Assembly (NCBI GenBank): GCA_003993805.1
Contig: RSEF01000001.1
Span: 180,356,951-180,420,950 of the forward strand
Source of the DNA: Himantopus leucocephalus
Lineage: Eukaryota > Chordata > Aves > Charadriiformes > Recurvirostridae
DNA: 64,000 nucleotides
Direction of reading: 5' to 3'
Shown: positions 24,101 through 37,100 of the stretch, in pieces
How positions within the stretch are numbered: position 1 is the stretch's first letter
Layout: the number at the start of each line of letters is the position of its first letter
Notes under the pieces: generated by a model
Told to the model about the DNA's origin: nothing
The model's database searches: none
What the model saw: only the letters and a program-made list of their open reading frames with translations
Program-made: the position numbers and the translations under genes

Positions 24101-26590
24101 TAAAGACTTCAGCTAACTCATCTTTGAAGTGGGAAGTTGAGTCACGCCGTCTGTGAAAACCTCATTTTTCATCGTTATGAAAATGCATCCCAGTGCCAGG
24201 GTATCCCGTTGTTTATTCGCTGTTCTGGCACGGCCATGCAGGGTGGCGGATGCCAATCACAAAGCAATCTGTGAGAGGCAGACAAACACAGTAGGTGAGA
24301 CAGGTTAGGAGGTATAGACTAGACGCCTCCCTCGGAAAGGGCCAGTGTGTTGCCAGTATAACTGGGAGACCTTGGAGGCTTCAGAAAAGTGCCCTTCAGT
24401 ATCTTGGCTTACACGTCAGTGATACGCGGAAACAATACACCGTTTTACTATGCCCAGCAACACAGCTCCTGCCTCAAGCAGAATTAGATGGGCTTGCTTT
24501 TTGAAAAGAATGGGGGAAAACACTTTGAACTAAGAGGTTGATTCATGCATTTGCAGTTACATAGAATGAGTGTTTTTGCCAGAGCCCCTCATTATGCAGC
24601 CACTGTTTTGGCGTGCCAATGTGACGAGCATGCCAGTTAACTACATAATTATGAAGAGGAGGCAAATAGGACTGTCTCTTGTACCTGTTTCTTCTTTTAG
24701 ACTAGCAAGTAAAATGCCACCTCCACTGTAGTACATGTAACTTTTGGAATTAAATCAGTATTTCATGCATAACTCCTTGCACCTCCTGTCAGTGAACAAT
24801 TCTGTTAATAAGTTAATTCCTTTGCTGGCAATAAGTCATAGTATATGTCAATTATTACTAATTCTCTGTCTGAAATTAAGATTTCAGTAACTTTTTAATG
24901 CAAATACCTCCATCAAGTTATTACATTGTCAAAATCTTACACTGAACTGAATTCTTCCTTTCTCTCTCTTTATGAGAACTACATAAGGCTGTTGAAAAAG
25001 TAAACGACATACCTTAATGGTGGTGAAAGTTCCCTTTTACCTAGATCAGCTGCATTTGAGTTATACAGAATTCACATTTTCAAGCATTTCTGCAACCCCA
25101 CTTAATATGAAACAAGAGTTGAGATTCTTCTGTTAGTACAATACTTCAGAGAGGTGAAGTTTGAAGAAAAATATTAGCTATTGAGAGAGTTCATAATCAG
25201 ATCTAGAGATACAGCAACAAAGAGTCATTTTCAGAAAAGAGGGTAGTAAATAGTCTTCAATTTAAGAGAATACTGACCTGAATCTTCTCTTAGTTACACT
25301 GTTTTTATATGGTGAAATCCCCAAGTTACTCCCAATTTAAATTTATAACTGACACTAAAGGTCTGTCTGCATGATGCAATGGAATATTATGCAAAGACCC
25401 TCTGATCCTCTTCAAGCTCACTTTATAACTGGAAAACATATACTAATATAATAATGCAGCCCTGCTTATAAGCTAATAATATTTGTTTAGAGGCAGGCTG
25501 AATTAGTGTGAGTGCCTGTTCCTATTCTCTATGCTAGTTCACTTAGGTAGCTATTATATCTCAAGACTACATGTTCTCAACATCTCCAGACATGACATTG
25601 GTGGGAACTGCATCTCTGAAATGCAGTCATTGAGCATTAAAGATACACCTGAAAAGTAACTAGAATACATTCTTGATTAACTTGCAATATTATATTTTTA
25701 TGTATAGAAAGAAAAATATAAAAACCCATTATGATTTGGGAGCTAGAAATATATAAAATGTATTATTTATAAAATAGGTTTTATAAAATACTATCATTAA
25801 GGGCTATGTGGTGCTCTTTTTGTTGTGTTTTGTGGTCTACAGAAATAATCATAGCTATATTTATATAGCAATTCTTCCATGTATATATAAGACGATGAGC
25901 TTTCCTAAAGATTTTGGACAGAGAAAATGTCAAAAATGAGAATGAAATACATTAGACATTAATACCTTGAGGTTTTAAAGTAGAAATACATTTTATACTT
26001 TTCTGAGAAGGATGGAAAAAAAATGGATTTGCTTCACACAACATTCTTGTTATGTCCCAGAGGTTCAAAAGTGGTCCAGGTATGGGCTCCATCACAGTCC
26101 TGTGAGCATCCATATCGTTTTATGTTTTAAGATACACCCTAGTTTGGTTTTGGTCTAGGTTAGTAACCTGCCAAAAGTAGTCTGGATATGGTTTAGAGGA
26201 CAACATGGGCAAAGAACTGTTCCCTGAGGGAAACTGTGGATGCTGTTACACAGTTTTGGTGGTGGAAGAGCTTTAAGCTATGTGCTTGTGAGCCACATCT
26301 TGCCACTTGCCCTCAGAACCGGAGAACAGTCCTGTCTCATCTACCTTTACATAGACATAGCCATTGGGCCTCTAACCATGAGATGTGCTAGGGCATTCAA
26401 GATATCTGCGTGTGACAACAAATGCCCCACCTATGAACAGCCAAACTGAGCTACCTTGACTATAACGGGAACTTAACCACCAGGCTTCCACGTAAACACC
26501 CGTGTGAAGACATCTGCCTTCAGTAATCTGAGTCTGTGACAAGAATCCCGCTCATGGGACTCAAATTAACTGCTTAAACATTGATATTTA
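21111..26590. other. Non-coding stretch, no gene seen
   Basis: Mostly AT-rich unique sequence. It is slightly GC-richer around 22200-22500 and 23800-24500, where several short overlapping frames occur on both strands but none looks real. Short CA and TA runs lie near 21600. The block 24540-24960 looks compositionally like a conserved non-coding element, which cannot be shown from one sequence. Confidence 0.6.
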
Positions 26591-26770
26591 GCACCATTCA
26601 AACACAGTAAGTTATCCTGCCTGATCAACAGCTGCTACTGCAGACCGGCACAGATATCCCATATCCGCTGGTGCCATGCAGGTGTCTCAAATATCCAGAT
26701 ACCTTAGGTATCTGAGTCTACCTCAGATAGCACTAGGCAGCTATGTTGAGACAACTGAATCCTATGCATG
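26591..26770. repeat. Ancient interspersed repeat, related to 38690-38900
   Basis: AGATATCCCATATCC, followed by GGTGTCTCAAATATCCAGA and CAGATAGCACTAGGCAGC, parallels AGATATCTCATACCC, GGCATCTCAAATGGCACTAG at 38729-38768 in the same orientation. Two diverged copies of one dispersed family are the simplest explanation. The class is unknown. Confidence 0.4.
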
Positions 26771-29700
26771 GTGATCAAATTTAGAGTCAACTTCTAAAAG
26801 AAATCACCTTCATATGATCGTTGGCTTAAGGTGCTAGAGGAAAACATTTCAACTGCAGATCTGCAGAGACTTAGTCATGATGCAAAGAGTTCTTCGCATC
26901 ATGAGTACATGGAGTTCCGAGACAGCAGAGTTTTGTACTATAAATGACACTGCTATCTGCCCACAGAATGATGGTTGCATTGAGGTTGAAGAAAGACCTT
27001 TCATTGTTTCCCCTAAGTGATAAGACCCATATTGACTATGGTTTAAAGGAACTAAAAGGCCCAGTCAAGGCTTACCATCTGCGTGGCTCAAACTGTTTAA
27101 ACATGATTGCAATATTGATATTACTCTAACCTCTGTTATGCCTCTCTCTGCCATCTGCAGAGCTGGGAGAACAGGTTTTCTTTATACTCACCATGACGGA
27201 CTGTGTGATAGATTGAAGGAAATCATGTTTATATAAATACATAGTGTGTATACAATACATATAAAATAACTTGAACAACTTGTCTGAACACCAAGTATTC
27301 AGGAAAGGACAGTAAGTCACCTCTGTTATCAAAATGCAAACAGAATTTTGTCCAACCGTAACCTTTCTGAAACAGGTGGCATGCAATCGTATGTTTGAAG
27401 GTTATGTGTTTGTGTCAAACTTGGCTACAATAACTGGTAAGAATAGAAAAGTCTATGTAATCTATGTCATATAAAAGTCCAGGTAATAATGTCGAACATC
27501 ATTATTGATACAGTAAGAAATTGTTGAGAAAATGAGAGGTATTAATTTTATGACTGGTGCTGGAATGGAGAAAGAATATTGTCTATGTGTTAACATAAAA
27601 TATGCCTTTACTTGGTTGATGAAGGAGTTCATACATTCACTTCAGCAACTGTCAGGCCTATAAACACACAGGGATATATAAGTAAAAGAGAGGACATCAA
27701 TGGGATTGGAAAGTGTGTCTCAGAAAGAGATGCTGAGGGAAGAAAATCAGTATCTGAACACAAGCCCTGTGTCAGCAGGGCTGCTTGGAACATCAGGGGC
27801 AGTCTTTTGCCTAGGTAACATTGTTTTGGAGTTAAAGTGTTACTTGAAGGTACTTGCTGCTGGTCTGTTTCTTAAAGATGGCATTGTAGGGTGAAGAAGG
27901 CATCTGAGAATGAAAGTGTCTTCCTTTGTCATTTGGCAAATTACTTCAGACCTATGCCACAAGCCACTGAGGTCATTCCAGACTTCCAATTGACTCCAAC
28001 AGTCTCTGAATGAGAAATGTCATGTAAGAACAGTGAGAAAAAGGGCAATTAGTGCTAGGCACTGGGTGACATGGCGTGATAAAAGAGGAGAGGAAATGAG
28101 GAGACATTGACAATGCTCATTTCAAATTGCAGGAGAATTTCAAGGAGGAAAGGCTACATGTAATCCTCAAACTGGGAGTTCACAAGAGCTGCAACTCTGA
28201 AAAGCACTATGGGATTGACTGTTCACCCAAAAAGTGGCAATTCAACAGCAAATGCACTGTCAGGAGCCTGCCAAGCACCAGCCTGGTTCTGACTCAGAAT
28301 GAAAAATACAACCTAGTGAGTCATCAGCATCACTTCCTTCTGCACAATTCATTTCCTGAAGAGTTTCCCATCTATTCTTGCCTTCCTGTAAGATCTAGCA
28401 ATGGCATGGCTGAAGATCAACATATGAAATTTCACACTGACAGAATAGTAAGAGGAAGAATGGCTCTTCTCAGAGCATGTACGGTGCTTTCTATTTACCT
28501 ATATTTTATGGGAGTGGCAGTAGAAAAGGCAAGTTAACTTATAAATTAGGTCTGTTTTCCCAGTGTCATTTTTCAAGTGAATCATCACATTGAGTTGATC
28601 GCATTTTCTAATTTAAAAAGTTTAAACATGCAGAAAAATGTACTTTTTCTCTCTTTATCTTATCATGTACATCATCAGCACACTACCACCCTCTTCCACT
28701 AAAAATATTCTCCACCATGCCAACTATGAACATGCCCCAGGCTTATTTCTTAAGACACATTACACATTACCTCATACAGTGCATTGAAAATACGTCCAAT
28801 AACAACACAACATCTAAGAAAAATGTAGGAACCATTATTTGCTGTCAGTGAGGTTAGCAACTAATTTTCGTCTTAGTCTGGAAAAAAAAAAAGGGGCGGT
28901 TTTCACTTTACTTTTTGATTTCCTGATGCAGATTGCACCATTTAGACTTCACGTTCCTTTCAGAAGGCTTACAAGTGAGACCAGACTTGTCAAGTCAGTT
29001 GATTTTATTGTATGTCATTGTCAACACCTAGATTTCAAATTCTTATAGCAAACAACAGATAATAAAATCAAAGGTTCACCATGCAATTATTATTCATTAG
29101 AGCTGGCGTAGCTCTCACAAACTCAAGAAATGATGAAGACTACGGAAAATTTCAGTGAGTAGGATTTCCCTTTGGCAACCCAAAGTCATTACTTACCCCG
29201 CAGTAACCATGGCTGTTTCAGATGCATTGTCCATTTTCACTTCACTCTTGGCGTGCTTGGATTTCACATATTTATGCTTGGATTATTTTGGCCAGCCACA
29301 TCCACTGAGCCTGCACCTGCACCCTAAAGCTCCTCCACCCATTGCACCAAGACAGAATTTTTTTTTTCGGTGTTACAGAATTCAGGTGCTGTAAAACTGC
29401 ACGGCGGTGAGGAGAGCTGGTAGGGCAACATCTCAGAGAATCCTCACAGTTACTGCAACCATTTTATTTCCCCAAAGGGAAACCCTAGTAATGGAATTTT
29501 CCATAGTTGACATCCTTTCTTGACATCCTTATGCTTTCTGTTGCCATGACTCACAAGCAATGACCTGATGTGTAGGAGGTGAGAGTATTTGGAGACTACC
29601 TTAAATAATGGTTATGGGACAGCTCTGTGAACACAAGCTTCAGATTTTAATTTTTCAACCAAAGAATAATGTTGTGTAAATCCATGGCCTGATCCCCAGT

Positions 29701-30611
29701 CTCCTCCAGATTTCAGAGATAGGCACACTTCTCAGGGAAGCCACAGAGGCTGCCGGCACTCTGGTGGTGGCATGATCTCTAGCCTGAATTGGTAGATCTA
29801 ATCTGGCTACCTCATAACAAACTTAATGCAATTAGACACCCACTTAAATAGCCTCTGGCTAACTGTCTGACTTTCCATCCTATCTGTGAAACTGGCAAAT
29901 AACATTGGGGAAACTGAAAACTTTGGTCCTATCCTGATTTTAAAAAGAGCTCTGTGTCTATCCAGAATATGCAATCTGGCTTCATTGTGTCAGAGGTTTT
30001 GAAAAAAGAATAATCAAATAAGTAATCTGGTGCAAAAGTAAGGATGAGACCGTGGTATGCAAAAGCTCTAATGTGAGACATAAACATGACTCTGTCCTTA
30101 TGGAATTCAGTGGCCTTACTGTGCCAGCATTTCCCTATTTCATGGGCAAAGGAAAAGATAAAAACACACGAGTTTCATAATAGTTTCTTAACAGTATCTG
30201 TCTTAGAGGTTAGTATTACATTTGTCAGCATCCAACACGCATTTCTCACCAGCTTCAGTAATCATTTGTTAACCAGCTTAGCCAGGTGAGGATATCCAAG
30301 GGTATGTGAGACAGGGTTCTCTCTGCGTCATCTCTAGGAATATCTTAGTGTAACCACCTAAAGAAAACAGTCCTGAGATATTTGCTACTTGTCTTGCCAA
30401 AATGAGGGTTTCAGGAATTTGAATTTCTTTTGAGGCTAACAAAACGGTGGTTCAGGGGGTTCACAGGACACATCTGCCAAAGGCATTCTCTCAAAAGAGA
30501 GATCTGTGACCCACCAGGCCAAGCACTGCAAGGTGCCTCATGGCCATATCGGCTTGGACCTGCTTTGTGTCAAGTGGGAATGCCACAGCTCCCTTGGAGA
30601 TCTAAGGCATA
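26771..30611. other. AT-rich non-coding stretch, no gene seen
   Basis: No gene is supported. A 136-codon frame (28127-28537, +) opens at a TTG preceded by a weak acceptor-like TTGCAG. Its first ATG lies far inside, and its product is not recognisable. A poly-A/G junction lies at about 28881-28897. Old repeat-like phrases occur near 27960 and 29780-29870. Confidence 0.6.
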
Positions 30612-31186
30612 ACATCGTGGTTTAACCCCAGCTGGCAACTAAGCACCACACAGCTGCTCACTCCACCACCCCACCCCCCCCCAACACACACACAGAGTGG
30701 GATAGGGGAGAGAATCAGAAGGGTGAAAGTGAGAAAACTTGTGGATTGAGATAAAGAGGATTTAACAGGTGAAGCTAAAGCCATACATGCAAGCAAAGCA
30801 AAACAAGGAATTCATTCACTGCTTCCTATTGGTGGGCAGGTGTTCAGCCATCTCGAGGAAAGCAGGGCTCCATCACGCATAACCAGTTACTTGGGAAAAC
30901 AAACACCGTCACTTCAAATGTACCCCCCTTCCTTCTTCTTCCCCCCACTTTTTTTATTGCTGAGCATGACATCATATGGAATATCTCTGTGGTCAGTTGG
31001 GGTCAGCTGTCCCAGTTGTGTCCTCTCCCAACTTCTTGTGCCCCCCCAGCCCACTCGCAGGTGGAGTGGGCTGAGAAACAGAAAAGGCCTTGACTCTGTG
31101 TAAGCACTGCTCAGTAGTAACTAAAACATCCCTGTGTTATCAACACTGTTTTCAGCACAAATCCAACCCATAGCCCCATNACATAG
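30612..31186 (-). mobile_element. Solo LTR of an avian endogenous retrovirus (old, truncated)
   Basis: The segment starts with ATCGTGGTTTAACCCCAGC, the complement of the conserved 3' end of a widespread avian LTR family. It continues through the characteristic blocks CACAGAGTGGGATAGGGGAG, TGTGGATTGAGATAAAGAGG, GAGCATGACATCATATGGAA, GTCAGCTGTCCCAGTTGTGT and CAACTTCTTGTGCCCCCCC to AAATCCAACCCATAGCCCCA. The family has about 40-50 more bases at this side (the 5' end of the LTR), and they are missing at the single N. No gag, pol or env sequence is adjacent, so this is a solitary LTR left by recombination or truncation. The TATA region appears degraded (a T-run where the family has a TATA box). No target duplication is evident. 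I infer class ERVL or ERVK but cannot decide. Confidence 0.8.
31180..31180. other. Single undetermined base (N)
   Basis: One N lies at the point where similarity to the LTR stops. The sequence after it (ACATAGTTTTGGAG...) does not continue the LTR. The join may hide missing LTR bases. Confidence 0.9.
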
Positions 31187-34100
31187 TTTTGGAGAACTGC
31201 AGAGGACAGAAGGAAAGAAATTTGGTGGAGATATGTCCATATTGACATTAGTGAACTATCCCCAGAACTGGTTACCATCTCAGAGGAAATGAGTTGGTTC
31301 AGACCAGAAGAGATACTGAAAGTGAATTAACAAATATAGGATATGACAAACCTGGGGAAAAAACTGGAAGGCAAGTTATTTGATGATGCAGGCATACAAA
31401 CAGGGTCATCATTCTGCAGATGTTCCTTGTCATTCCCTTCTTCTCTAGAGTTGTTGCTCACAACGGGAGAGCTCCCCTTCTAAACTTCATGATCACCTCA
31501 ATGCTGACAGACTAACTGTGAAATATTTATTGCACATGGCTTAGAAGGAAAGGGTCACGGCAGCACTACTTCATCCTTTTCTGGGGTCTACAAGTATTGC
31601 CATCAAAAGCAGGAATTTGTTGAGTGAACTAGGAATATTTCACTGTCACGTTTACAAGATGATAAGTGTTTCTTTCACAGTGGAGATAACCTCAGCATGC
31701 TGAATTAGGTGCTCCTTTCAGCACTAAGTAAAGGCTCCTTACTGTGGCTGCATACCACAGGCTGCACACGACACGAGAGGCAAATGCAGCTCAGCAAGTA
31801 CAGCTGTATGACCCACCACTGCAGAGGATGCGAGCATGAAAGTCTGANGATGCAAGCATGAAAGTCTGACTGGGGGTCAAACTCTTCTGTTAGCAGTCCT
31901 AAGTGATGAGTTGTCAATGCCCCTCTACCAAAAAACCTGTTCTAGGGGAAGGCTGACACTGCTGCTGCTGCGACTATTTTTCCTACAGCTGTCCTTCCAA
32001 GTACAAGCCATGAGCTACCTTTTGAGAATTAGATGAAGCCTCTCCCTTCCAGAGGCCAAGGAATGCAATCCACCCTTTCAGTCCCTTGAGGAAAAATGCT
32101 TTTTCCAACCACGGACAGGACATTGTGTGAAGGAGGACTTGGCTGCTTTCCGGATGCCCTGAAACCTTCTTAATAGAAGGCACACGGGAGCCTGGTTTGA
32201 GCCAAAGCTCACATCAAGACTCCTAAAAAAGACTGGGTCTGTGGCAAACTTTGGAGTGGAACAAGGACTCCAGCACTTCGAAACTGAAAGGAGATTTCTG
32301 CTGCAATATTCTTCAGCTTCCTATGATCTTTCAGGGAAGGAATGGGAGACGGAACATTCTTCTGGAACATGGCTCTCCTGAAGGCCAAAAAGGGCTTCTG
32401 TGGACCGTTGTTTTAGCAACACTGATGGGTGAGAAAGGCAGTTCTTGAGATCAGAATACTTTGCTTAGTTATAGAACAATCCTCAATACTGGAAAAAACA
32501 TTCCCCTGACCTAACATTACAAAAATTGCTTTTGCTGTTTTTGAAGTGATGAACAGAATGCTACTTACTAACACTATCTCTACTTAAACAAACACATAAC
32601 TAAATATTTCCTAAAAAAAATCCTGGTTTCCTGCTGCTCAGAGAGAGGATTCTGCCAAAGGCTTTTGTCTGGCCATCACAGAGTCACAGGGAAGACTCAA
32701 GGGAAAGATGTTACTGCTCCATCTCCCATAACTTTCAGTAAGGTGTACGGGCAGTCAGTGTGCAGATATAGTTTTAAAGGCCAATAATGACAATGGGAGG
32801 CCAAGCTCATTCATTCAGGGAGAGGCCCACTAGAATGAGAACATATATGGATCAGTAGAGATCTTCCCTATTAACACCAAGGTGGTAAGCATGTTTATAA
32901 GGTAACATATTCTAATGCTTACTTTTAAAGAAAAGTATATTATGTAGTTCTGTCACTGGAAAAAAAAATAGTATCCCAGGAATGTAAATGCAGTTAAATA
33001 TGCAAATTTAACTTTACAGTGGATTCAATCCTGATGTACCTAATGGCACAGACATTGGTGTACTAACACTTCTTTTTCAAAAAAAAAAAGACATGAAAAT
33101 AATTTAGAAAAAAGACCTGATATTCAAGTGATCTAAATTCATAATTTAGTGTTTCTGATTCTTGGAGCAGAAGTTATAAAGTTCTATGTTTCTTACACAA
33201 TGTGTGCAGAAGTGAGGCACCTAGTAATTGCATATGCAGCAGCCATCAATATGACAAAAAATACCTCAAACATTTAAAAAAGGCATGGAGACATGACTAA
33301 CCTAAGCGGGTTGGATGTCCCTTTGAAATTCCTCTGTAGCCACTGACTCCGCAGGCATCAAGACTGTACGAGAAACTTAAGCCCGTGATTTGGATTAAGG
33401 TCCAGTGTTTGGGTTTAAGTGGACAGGACCACAACACAGAAACCTTGTATAGCCCTCTCTGAATCCCGTTCCCCAGTGAAAAAAATAGGACCAAAGCACC
33501 TAATTCATCTATTTGGGACTAATGAATTTGCTATTTCTTCTTTAAATGAATCATTAATAGTAGCAATATGAACAGCATTTAGAGCACTCATCATACGTCC
33601 AGTCCCTACATCTATATTTATTACATATTCTTCTTTATGTTTCTTACCCCTTACTGTAACTACAGAATGAAGGATTCTTCCCATTGAAGAGCAGTTAGTG
33701 AAGAACAGAAATTATACAGACCCCCATAACTGTGAATTAAGGAAGCACTGTTCCTACAAAATTTACAAAATGGAGCCCACCTAATTAAGCTACTAGTAGA
33801 GGGGTCATAGAACTTTTTCATAGAATGCCATTGATTCCATGTATGGACACAGGGACAAAAACATGAATGGGTTCAAATTGGAATTAGACAAACATGGCAG
33901 AAGAGTTCACCAGTGACTATTAAGTACAATGATTTGGATACAAATCCAAACTCTTCTGATCATAGAAATCCAGAAAACTATGTTAAGAATAGATACCCTA
34001 CTCATTTATAGAAACTTACTCTAAGCAACTGCTCCCAGATGGTATCGAAGACAGAGCTATGGGGATATTTGTCTTATTTGGCCTTGCATTTCTTATGCTC

Positions 34101-37100
34101 TTAGTCCCCTGAGGCCACTGACAAAGGTGGATGTGGAAGGAAGGAGTTTATATCATAGTCATACCACTGCGTGAACAAATGATTTAGGAAGGTTCCTTGC
34201 ATTACATCTTCTGTGCACTCTTTTAACAGCTTCTTGCACCCTACATACCTCCCTGAGAACCTACAGAACTTCAAACTAACTCTTAGGAAAGGGAAAATTT
34301 TCAAAGTGCAGAGGTGCATCCAAGACACCTCTTAGCCAAACTCTGGATTCTAGGTCTAGGCTCCTTCCATAAGAATTCAGACATAGGCAAATATGAACTA
34401 TTTCACTCACTGTTCATCTGCTTGCTGATCCTGGGTTCTGGGAGAGATGTGAAAAGTTGAACCTCACATTTCATCCTTGAGTAGGATAGAGAACACCAAG
34501 CTTTGAGGGAAATTGTGTGTGGGCTTTTGGGAAAGATTGCTTTTTAATGAACATGTAGAACTTCATCTAGTGCCAAATATGCTACAATCACAGAAGAGCA
34601 AATTAAAATTTCTGAAAGAAAACAGTATGAAATTTCTAACAAGTGGAATTAAAATGATCAGAAAGTCCTGTGGGAATTTCCTGAGGGAATGTGGAGACAT
34701 TGATTCTGTGGAAGAAATGTTACTAACAGTCAATGATGATAGAAGCAGTTGATTACAGTACTAGACTGAATGTACAGTTATATTTACTGTTTGGTTAACT
34801 ACAGGCAGTATGCTCTATCTATCCATACGCTTTCTTGCCTTCATTCCCTGATACTGTATTGATTGAATACAGCTGACAAAAAAGGTGGTTTGATAGAAAT
34901 ACTGTGTTTAATTATTTTCCCTGACCTTTGTATTTCTTATACATTTTCTTTTTAATGTCGCTTCAATATATATTTTTAAAATGTGTTTCCTTTTCTTATA
35001 AAAACTGTTGATACGAAACACGTTTTTTCTAGCTTTATGTGAAATGAGAAAAAAATGGGAGAAAAGGCTCTATTATATATTATACTGAACACATACATGA
35101 GCTCTGAAAAGCTTAAAACTTTCATTTATAGTGAATACCACCGGCACCCTAATCCAGTCACATGTTTTAAAGTGAGCTCATGTTTATGGAATTGTAAAGC
35201 CAATAATAAGTAACCAATGGTAAAATAAATTAAAATATTTAAGCAGATGAATAGGCACAAATGCATCAGAGCTGAGCAGGGCTTGCTGTACGTCAGTTAT
35301 GGAGACAAGGATGGAGCTCAAGAGTTTGTTCTTCAATTTCCCCTGCCCTTCACAACTGCTCCTTCATCCAGTCATTAGAGGTAGCACATAGAGACGTCAC
35401 CCAGAGTGAATTTCTCTGATGTCAACAAAAATCACAGTGTAATGTAAATAATACCTTATCTGTGTTACTAATTGAGGGCCAAATTGAGACCTGAGAGATA
35501 GAAAACGGATTGGGAAATAAGGGACAGTTCGATGACAGCAAGAGTGGCAGAATTTGGACCTTGGAGCAAGATTCCTCAAGTGAAGACCTGGAGGCCAAAT
35601 GCAGCTTGTGATGCCCAGCCAAAGCTCCTGACAAATGAGCCTGCCTGAGGAGCGGCCTCAAATCCAGATGAGGTGAGTGATAAGAGCCCTGGGATCTCAC
35701 TCACGCATATGCATGAGGCAGGGAGAAGTAGCTGCAAGCAGCAGCTACAAGCACAACAGCACATCCCACTCCTCCCATTCACGTGTGCTTCTGAGCGTAT
35801 TCCTACTTGGCTTTTGATCTGTCTACTCTTCTTTGTTATTTGTCTCTTTTCAAAAAGGAGTATACATTTCTCGTTTTTTGTTCCCAGCTACTCAGTTCTC
35901 AGTGGAATGTTAAAAGCAAATTCCTTGAAGATGTTTCAACAGTCCTTCACCTCATTTTTTTAAAAAAGAACACAAAATTTGGGCCCTAAAGTACACAAGT
36001 GAAGTTAATTCTCCACACATCTGGTATTTCTGCTTCCTTTTTTCTTAAGCTGGCTCATCCAAAGAAATGCTTTGGCTTGAATTCTAAAAATATCATAAAA
36101 TTTTGCACATAAATAAATGCTTCAAACATAGTTCCATGTATGTCAGTTGGTGAATATGCTTTAATGATTGTTATAAAAAATAGAAACACAGGACTAGAAC
36201 CATCGATAGGGTAAGTGGTGCATTTACATTTACATAACATACCTTTTAATATCTAGAATAAGATTATCTGCTATGCCTGTGTTTACCTATGATAAGTCAC
36301 AATGGGTACATTTACACAGACAGTCTGCTAGTGAACTTGTTCACCAGATTCTTTATGGTCACACTGCTTGAATCTTAGCTCACTCCTTGGCCCTGTCCTT
36401 AAGATTGTCCCTCCGTGCAGTCTCCGGGATGAGCCTGCTGTAAAAAGGACTGGCGCTATGCAGCGTTGATGCAATCCAGCCAGCGTCACTTGGCCCCCAG
36501 GTGAGGGGATGGTCCCTGCCTTTCTTTTAGACAGCCTCATTTCATACACACGCACAGATGCTTACACATGAGATTAACACACTCTTGTTTTTACCTGGCA
36601 TTACACGCGTCTTTATTTCAACCCAGTAATTATGGCATTAGGTTGATAGGAAGACAGATGGGGTGTCAGCATAGCAATCAAATTTTGTGTGCCTTTCCCT
36701 GAAGTTGTCCCGTAAATGTTGAGACATGAGAAGCATAAAGGATAAAGAAACCTGACCACCTGCCAACCTCTGCTGGATTAACCTGTGGAGCATTATTTTG
36801 ACACTTACCATTAATATAGAAGATGCATTGAAAGAAATGAAGTTATATTGCTTAATATGCCCCTTGATACGTCCCTTAGAACTCACAGGGCAGAGGAAAT
36901 CCTGTCCCTATTGAGTTCCCCCAGAGAACGTCTTGAGCGATGGGACCCCTAACTTCACCACCTCAGTTCAGAGAATAAAATCGTGAATAAAGGCCAAAAC
37001 CCTACTGCTGTCCTTGCAATCAAAGCCTGTCCTGCATAATATACTATCCAACATTATTCCAGCAACATGTTTATGTTGCATATACTTGTAAGACCCACAG

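Noticed and set aside
28127..28537. 136-codon plus-strand open frame with acceptor-like TTGCAG at its start and a GCAAGT donor-like end
   Set aside because: It opens with TTG; the first ATG is deep inside, no domain is recognisable, and a frame of this length is expected by chance in 64 kb.
30612..31186. Possibility of a full-length provirus attached to the LTR
   Set aside because: No second LTR, primer-binding site or gag/pol/env similarity on either side within the window.
33800..33842. TCATAGAA...CATAGAATG words resembling CR1 octamers
   Set aside because: No adjacent CR1 3' UTR block (GGTCCCTTC or its complement), so probably chance.
34513..34752. 79-codon frame rich in Lys/Glu/Phe, superficially protein-like
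   Set aside because: It begins with TTG, has no homologous family I recognise and no splice or promoter context. Its composition follows from AT-rich DNA.
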